IMG/VR virus record: IMGVR_UViG_3300000477_000009
Coordinates: 1-29,262 of that record
Length of the DNA stretch: 29,262 nt
Strand: one strand, 5' to 3'
DNA from: a virus
Shown: piece by piece, positions 14,839 to 23,800 of the stretch
Position numbering within the stretch: position 1 is the stretch's first letter
Layout: every line of letters begins with the position of its first letter
Made by a program: the position numbers and the translations under genes
The notes under the pieces: generated by a model
What the model was told of the DNA's origin: nothing
Seen by the model: the letters and a program-made list of their open reading frames with translations, nothing else
Database searches by the model: none

Positions 14839-17800
14839 ATGTCGACTAGAAATCCTAGGTTACCTGCTCTTGTGGACAGGTATTTTTCTTTCCAAAGGCT
14901 TAGAAGCTTAGCCGAAGAGGAAGAAGAAAGAAGAAGAGAAGCTTTGGAGGCTATTCCTGACCCCTATGAAAGTCCCTTAGCAGGTATGCAAGATAAAATT
15001 TTACAGAGAGCTACTGTGGAACAAGACCCTCAGTTATTGAGAGCAATGAATATTGTGGAGGAATCTTTGCAGAGTTCTTGGAAAAGAAGAACAGAGGAAG
15101 ATAGGAAGAAAGCTTATGACAGGTTTCAAGAGCTGTCTCAAATACAACAAATTCAAGAGAAAGAAAAAGAAAGGTTTACGGACTTATTAACTACTCCTAC
15201 TACCCCGGAAGTTATACGAGATGCGGAGGAACGTATAGCTTTAACAGACCTCTCTATCCTAGATGAACCAGACGACGAGCATATGGCCGAGATGCGTTCG
15301 CTCTCGGATATAGTTGGACAAATAAAAGCTTTTGCTCTAGGGGAGCGAGGAAAAGCCGCCGTAGAGCAAGTTAAAACTGGGATGGAAAGGATGGCAACAG
15401 AAGAAGAGCTTGAAGAAATAGCTCCTAGAATGGCTGAGTTTGTCGACGAGCCAGAACCTACTGAACTCCCCCCTGAGCCAGAAGAAGAGCCAAAAATGCC
15501 TACAGACTACCCTCTTATGGCAGGTCTCATTGGAAGAGAAGAGATGATTGAAGCTGGTGTAGATATTCCTGAAGATAGACCCATAGACCCCGCAGAAGCG
15601 ATAGAAAGATGGAGAGGAACCTTGTTGGAAGACGAAGAACGAGACGTGCTTGAGGAGTATGGTTTACAGCCTCTTATCTCCGATTATATGTTGTCAAAAA
15701 TATCTGCTACTGGTTGGAATATGATTCCCGGCCGAGCTCCAGACGTGGTGTACGAAAACATAGCTGAAAGGGATAAAGAAATTATACAAGAATACGGAGA
15801 AATTGAAAATGCCCCTTGGGACGTTCGAACGGGAAGAGTAATGGAAGACTCTATTGCGCAAACAATAGGGGCTGTTCCTTTTTACTTAGGGGGACATAAA
15901 GCTATAAGAGCAGGGGTTTCTGCTATTACCGGAGTATCAAAGCTTCCCGAATTGTTAGGAAGAGCTGCAACTCCTGAGCCCCTTGACATGGCTGCTAAAG
16001 CCGCAATAAGAAGAATACTTGAAAGTGGGGGACAGACTGGGGTAAGACTTGGAACCATAAGTAGTATTTTTTCTTCTATACGTAATACAGAGGAAGTCTT
16101 GAGAGGGGAAAAAACTTCTCAAGAAGCTTTGTGGGATATTAGTATGGAAACCACGATGGGTACAGCAACTGGGTTTATTCTGGGCTCTATTTTTAGAGTT
16201 ATACCGGAGGTAGGTATTCGTTTAAAATATGCAACAAAACCGAAAGTAGGAGAAGTAAAACTTGAATATTTCAGACAACCTAAGGATTTACAAGACCTAA
16301 AAAATCAATACAAAGAATTATCAAAACGTTACCACCCTGACAGGGGAGGTACAGAAGCTCAAATGAAGCAAATACATGCAGAAAAGGATTACCTTTTTAA
16401 TAAAATTAGTAGCGAAACGGCCCATAAGACTATGACGGATTGGCAGATAATGCATAAAGAATTGCTAAAAAGAGATTATGAGCAAACAAATATAGGGGTT
16501 TATAAGAATAAGATAACCGGGGAAAAGGTTTACTTAGAGGGGATAACTCCAGAGGGGAAAGTAGTTAGTATTGATAGGCTTATGAAAGACATAGCTAAGA
16601 GGTCCGATATACCTAACCTTACAAAAATGACAAGGGGTGAGATATACCAATATATTACCCAACACATGGTTCCGAGAGCACAACTGGTTCCAGCAAAAGG
16701 AGACTTAGAAACTATTTCTAGGTTACCTTCGTTTATGAGAGGAGACAAACCTATAACCGGGGTTCACGTAGGGGGATATGACCCCTCCTTGTTTAGAGAA
16801 CCTCCTCGTGGTTTGTTAATGGGAAAAGTTGCTGAACCCTCTGTGAAGAGAACAGATCTCTTAGCACAAATAAAAATTCCAGAGACTGCTCGGATAGCTT
16901 CGACCAGTGATAAGTCTAAAATCGTTTTTTCTGAAAAAATCCCCACAACACTAAGAGACCAATTGGCAAAAGCAGGGTTTAAAGGACAAGGAACTGGTAA
17001 GGCTGGGGAAAGAGCCTACATCGCTACTAGAACAGAAGAGAGAGAAGAATTACTAAGAGAAATAGAAAATGTCAGGCAACAGCAGTTAGCAGAAGCTCCT
17101 GTAGAAGAACCCGTTGCTGAGCTCCCGGTAGAAGAACCCGCTCCCGAACCTGTGGTAGAAGAACCTGTCGAACCTCCAGTAGAGGAACCTGTTGTTGAAC
17201 CTCCGGTAGAGGAGCCCCTTTCGAAAGATGAATTAATGCCAAGAGCATACCGGAGGTTAGACGTATTAAACCAAAAGGCGGGTAAAACATTAAGTGAAAA
17301 AGAGAGGGAAGAACTTCGAGAACTCAATGAAGAATCAGGAAGACTACAATACAGGATATATGATTTGAGGCCTAAAGAGGAAGTGGATGCTTTAACTGAG
17401 GAGGAGGCTAAGGAGCTTAAGTCTCTTGAAAACGAGTTGAAAAGAGTTAAAAGAAAAATACGAAATATACAAAGTGATAAGGACAAACTAAACGCAGAAG
17501 AACAAAGAGAAATGGATACCTTAGCAAGAGCTGTGGAAGAGGAGAACCTTGCCCTTATAGATAGTGTGCTAAGAGATAGGCCTAGTATAACTTTTTCAGA
17601 AGGTTCTAGAGTGGAGAAAGCCACAGGAAGTGTAGACAAAGGAACTCTCAAAGCGAGAAGAGGAACCGTAGCTGGGCCTACTTATGAGGACGACAAGGGT
17701 AGAATCCAAGTTCCTGTTATATGGGACCACAAACCGGGTGAAGTGGAACATATAAGATCGGACGCCAAGAGGTTTTACAAGATAGATGAAGAAGCAGTAA

Positions 17801-20800
17801 GACCCTCTCCGGAGGAAGTAAGAAGGGAAGTAGAACCTACTCCTACTACTGCTCCTTCCCCTCCGGAAACCAAAGAAAGGCCTCTTAGAGACTTGGAAGT
17901 AACAAAGACCGTAGGAGAAGACGACGTTAGTATCTCTTTCAGAAAAGGAAGACCCGACCACCGGACAAGAACTGCTTTAAAAGAGACTGGGTTTAGTTTC
18001 GAAAGAACCAGAGAAGGAGAGTTGTGGAGAGCCCCCTTGACTGATGAATCATTGGAAGTTGCGAATAGGGTAGAAGCTAAAGAAACAGAACTGATACCTA
18101 AAGTAGAGGCTCCTGCTGAGGTCGAGGTTAACATAGAACAAGCCAGAGCTAAGAAGGGGTGGGAGATGTCCTTCGAAGAGTTTATGGCTGTGAGAGAGCA
18201 TGATGACCCCGAGACCCACGAAAACGTACATTGGAGAGAACACTTAGATGCCTGGGAAGAGGTTATAGCCACAGCTAGAGACAGAGGAGAAACTATCCCT
18301 AAAAACGTTAGTGAACAACTTAAAGGATTATCTCGAGGAGACATATCCCCTGCCAAAGTAAGTCTAGTAGACCATACTCCCGAAGAACCTTTGCCTGCAG
18401 TTGAAGACCCTCTAGATGTTGTGAGGGTTCCTGCTTCTGCGTTAACCATAAGAGAAGAACCAGAACTTGAGCCCTTAGCTACAGATGAGATTGAGATGTA
18501 CATGGATGAAATATCAGACGCTCTAGGTATGTTTGATATAGAATATGACTACGCCTCGGGAGACTTAATAGTAGACCCTACTACAGACTTGTCAAGGGCT
18601 TTAGGCGAAGTGAGAGAAGCTGTGGAAAACCACCAACAAGGTAACCCTCCCGAAGCTCTTAGAGGAAGAGCTATGGAATTCCAAAGAGACTACATAAGAG
18701 AAGCTCCTGATTTGTATGGAGATGACCCTAATGTTTTAACACAAACTTTGGAATCTTTACAGTCGGAAGTAGATAAGCATGTAGAGGCGCTAAAACCCGA
18801 ACCCAAAAAAGTCAAACCAAAACCCAGGAAACCTAAGAAGAAAGAGCCTGAAGTTAAACCTATGACTGAAGAACAGGTTAAAGAAATTAAACTAAAAGTT
18901 GTGGAAGAGCTGCGTAAGAAAGGGGTTAGCAAAGAAGATAAGAAAGTTATATCAGAAATCTTAGAAAAGTTAACCAAAGCAGCTAAAAAAGGTGAAGTAA
19001 GATTAGATTTTGTTGTGGAAGTAACAAACAAGATGAATACAAAATTAACCAAGGCTGATTTAGAGAAAGCTGGAGTTAGCACAGACGTTAGTAGAGACCC
19101 AAAAGCTTTGGGAGCCGTAATGGTAAACATGGAACCCAACTTACTCTCTGTTAATATGAAGCTGTTACTTAACACTGAGAAACCTATGGCAAGAACCATC
19201 CTCCATGAGTTTGGGCATGTTTGGTCAGAAGTGTGGAGAGCCACAGACCCTGACGGTTATCACCACGCAGTTAGAGAACTAGCTTTAATAGCTAGGGGAG
19301 AAAGAAAGGGTACGGTTTCTCAGAAACAAATTGAGAGAGCAGAAGAGATTCTTGCTGGCATGATGGCTGACTTTGCTATCATGACTGACGACGCTGACTC
19401 TATAGTAAAGAATGCTTTGGGGAACCAAGCTGCTAACCTTAAAAAATGGTTAATAGAAGGAGCAGAAGAATATCCAGACTTCAAGACTGAAATATTCCCC
19501 AACCTACCTAAACCTTTAGTAGAACAAATTGAGAAGTTCTCTAAAGGTGAGTGGTCAAAACTATTCAAGTCCCATAAAGGTAAATTCGACGTGTCTATGA
19601 GGGAGTTTAAAGAGATAGAAGAGAGAGGAAGAGACCACCTTAACGAGACTTATCGTATGTTAGCTCCTCCCTTCTATCCTGCTATTAAGAATGCAATTAA
19701 GAAGATGGCTGACCGTAGAAAAGACAGAAAAATACACAAAGAGGAATTTTACAATACTCTTCATAAATGGATACCCTCCAGTAAAATAGACTCTGACCTT
19801 CGTTGGTCTGGACTTAGGGATTTTCTAAATCGTTATCCAGATACTCATATCCCGGAGAAAGTAGCTCTCTCCGCTGTTGAAGAACCAAAAGTAACTATTC
19901 TTAGGGACATTGTTTCCCAAGAATATTCTAGTTACACCAAACTAGCAGGTCAAGGCAGAGATTATGAGGAAGTCGTGTTTCAGGTTCCTAAGTTCGATAC
20001 AGAAAAAGAAAAGCTTGCAGCAGTACTCCAAGATACCTTGAGTTTCCCAAATAGGGAGGCATTAAGAGAACTTGCTTTTTCTAAGGGTAAACGTCCTCTT
20101 CAACTGACTATTAGAGAAATTATGGATAGATATTTCAAATATGACTTATCCGGATTTGAAGGTATGGAGCAACATAATGAATACCTTAAAATGCATGATT
20201 TGGCTGAAGTTTTAAACCAACTAGACCTTGTGGGACAAATCCACGTAGAAATTCGCTCCCACTTTTTTGGGAGTGCTAAAAGGATAGGGTTCAATTCTTC
20301 GGAATTAGACGAGGAAGGTTCTCCCCTCCACACAGGGATAATTTTAGACCCCAAGGGAGAGGATGTTCTAAGAGCAATAGATATAGCTAAATCTCACTCC
20401 TTCGAGGATAGGTGGGAGGAAATGAGAAAAGAAAGAGTAATGGTGGACCACGGAAGAGCGGGGGCAATATTTACTAAGTTTCAGGATAAAGAAGAAAGAA
20501 TGTTAAGAGAACTTTCTAATAAACCCGAGAACTTAACAATCGAACCTTTATCTGGACGTAGAGCTTTAGTGGTTCATGAAGGTAAAGAGGAAACTATTAC
20601 TTTATTATATAGAATAGGTTATCCAGAACTTGTCTCAGAAAGTGAAGTAAAAAATGAAGTTAAAAAAATTCATAACAGTTTTAGGAAAGACTTGTCAAAA
20701 TTAGTAAGAAATTTAGATACTACTCTCAAAGAAGCAGCAAAATTAGATGATAGCTTAAAAGAAATGTTGCAGGCAGCTGATAAGAAACAAAAAGAAATAT

Positions 20801-23800
20801 TAAAGATGGAAGAGGGAGTATTTGACCCGGAGATAGTAGTTATGAACGGCTTAAACTATGTGAGAGAAAAACTAATAGACATTGTAAACAGGTTACGAGC
20901 AAACAAAGAGCCTATTCCAGACGAGATAGAGTCTTTGGCAGAAATAGTATTTGGAGGGTCAGAATACAATAGGATATTACAAGAGTATACTCCTCACTTT
21001 CAAGATGTGGTGGACCCTGAGTCAATGCCTTCATTTTGGTTTAGGGGAGACCGGGTTGATTTGGAAGACTTAACGGGAACTGCTACTAGGATACATGAGC
21101 TTCAAAGCGACTTACAAGATTTAATAAGAGATACTCTATTTCACTCTGCAACCCTTCCCGACGGTTTCTCTTTGAATAAAGAATCATTTTCGGGGCTTCC
21201 TCCGATGTATATATTAAGGGACTCAAAAGGAAAACCCATAGCCAGTTCAGACGAAAAAAGCAAAGGGAAAGCTTGGTCTGACATATCATCTAGGTTGTCT
21301 TTTCCTATACATAGAATACCTTTCTCTCACAGCTGGCATGAATTTGCCATTAAGTATGCTATTAGAAAAGCTGCATTAGAAGGGGATGACGCTGTATTAT
21401 TTACTACAGGGGAAATTCAAAACTTCAGTGCTATAGGAACATTTGAGGAAAGTGTAGAAGACTTAAAAGAACTCTTAGAGTCTTATAAAGGAAAAGAAGT
21501 AACTTTATACGGAGAAAGAGTTAAAGTATATGACCCTAAAGAAGAACCAGACGTAGATATAAGGGATAAAGTTAGAGCTTTAAGAAACCAACGTCATGTT
21601 CCTGGTTTTGACATTCGGTGGTATATTCAGCGGAAGGATAAGGACCCGGACAGGCCTCTTTATCTTTACGAATTAAATTCTCCTGACCTATACGGAACTC
21701 ATCTTGGCCCAGACCAAGGAGGAGTTACAGTTTGGGAGTGGGACCTAGAAGAACCTTTCTTCGGAGATTCTCAATATGTTAAACAACTGAGAGAGCATTT
21801 CGACGCTTTGGAAGCAGAAGGAAGAGCTACTGAATTAAGCTTAGCAAGTGAACAAGAAGAATTAGTATCCAAAGAGTGGGACGTAGACATAGAAAGGTTA
21901 GATATCCCTAAAGAGATAATAGACCAACTAGGGGTAAAAGAAGTATACGAAGAGTATGATGAAATCTTAGAAGAAAACTATTTGTCAATGAGATTAGGGA
22001 GTACTTGGCCTAGTAAGAGCCATGCAGAGAAGGCGACAGGAGGACCTGTTATACCAGTTAAAACAGGGATACAAGACCATTATTTTATTCCTGTGGAAGT
22101 GAAGTCAAGAGTACGACCTATGACTCCTCAAGAAAAAACAGTTGGCTTGGAAGATTTAGAAAAAGACGTAGCGGTGTGGGCTGTTAGAATAGTAGACAAA
22201 AAAACCGGAGAACGTTACATTGTTCCAGGAACAGCTTCTAGGATAGAGATGATACCTGACAAAAAGATAGCTTTAGAAGGGAGAGACCCCGTTAAAATAT
22301 TCACTGACTATTTACAGCAGACGGGCCCTGAAGGTACTTATAATGAAATAGTAGGAGAAAAAGATGTTCCAGAATTATACAACAGATTAAAAGATACTAT
22401 GGACAAGATAGCTGACGCCCCCGCTCCTTTCGCCGCTACATTCAACCCTAAGATTAAAAAACTAGGAGCACACGGAATAAGGTATGGATATTATAGAAAA
22501 GACGGGACTTATGCTTGGGATAAAGCTCAATACTTTAAGTTCCTGAAAAACTACCTTAAACAATGGGGAGTTAAACTCGAAGACAAGATAAAATATAAGG
22601 GAACCGATGGAACCGTAGACTACCTCCCAGGGTTTTACATTAATGAAAAAATGAAAAACGACGTGTTGTACAAAGGTCAGCCTTTCCATTATTCACTTGA
22701 AGGACAAGACGACAAACGTGCTGAAGTATATTCTCGAATAGCCAAAACTAAACCTGTGGAAGACAAACCCAAGAAAAAGCCTAAGAAACCTAAAGCTAAG
22801 GAAGTTAAGACTGCCCAGGAATTATACAAAAAGTTCCAAGAGAAAGAAAAAGAAGCCAAAGAGGCTCCCGAGAAAGGTTTGAAGCCATTAGGAGAACTAA
22901 AAACTCTAGAGGGTAGGAGGAGAAGGTTAGGGTTTGAACGTAAAGAAGAGTTAAGGTTAGCTATGGAAGCACACCAGATGGGTAAGGAAAAATGGGTGGA
23001 ACACTTTGCTCAGATGGACAAAACACAATTCGACACTTTACACAAGTATGTGAGTCATGACCAAACTCCAGAAGAAAAGTATGAGACTCTTACTCTTAGG
23101 ATACAGAACTTAGACCAAAAAATATACGATGAGATGTGGACCGAAGTTTTCCAGACCCCCGAAGAATGGAAGAAGTTTACTAAGGACCAATTGCAAGAAA
23201 TAAACACCGAAATAAAAGACCTTAAGTATTGGTGGCGTAAGTCTAACTATGGTAAAGGGTTGGAGAAAAGATATAAAGAAGCTTTAAAACAGATAATAGG
23301 AAACGTGGATTGGAGAAAAATATATAAAAGAGAGAAGCACCTAGAAAAAGCTAGGAACCTAGTATCTTACTATGAAACTGAAGTACAACAACCTATTACT
23401 AAGGCTCTTCTCGAAGACCCCGCTCAACTAGATAAGCTGGGAATACATTACGTTCCTGTGTCTCTTATAAAATCTGTGAGTTACCTAGACCAGGTTCCTC
23501 TGTCAGAGTTTGAGTTTGAAGATGTAATAAATATGCTAAGACTTGCTAAACGAACGATACAAACCGACATCATGAAGAAGAGTAAATACCAAATGGGTTT
23601 ACTTAGAGATAGAGAAAAGAACATAAAAGCTTTAACCAAGAATATGCACCTAAACCACACCAACCTTGCCGAGTCGGTTAAAGAGCAGTATAAAAATACT
23701 AACAGAGCTATAGTTACTATTGAACCTAAGAACTATCGTTCCAAGCATGAAAAGAATCTTACTAAAACACATGCTGCTTTGTTAGACCCTTACAATATCA

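Noticed and set aside
17016-18503. Long - strand open frames (17016-17651 and 17775-18503)
   Set aside because: They are Ser-rich mirror images of the E/P/V-rich coding strand of the giant gene, without ribosome sites or gene-like content.
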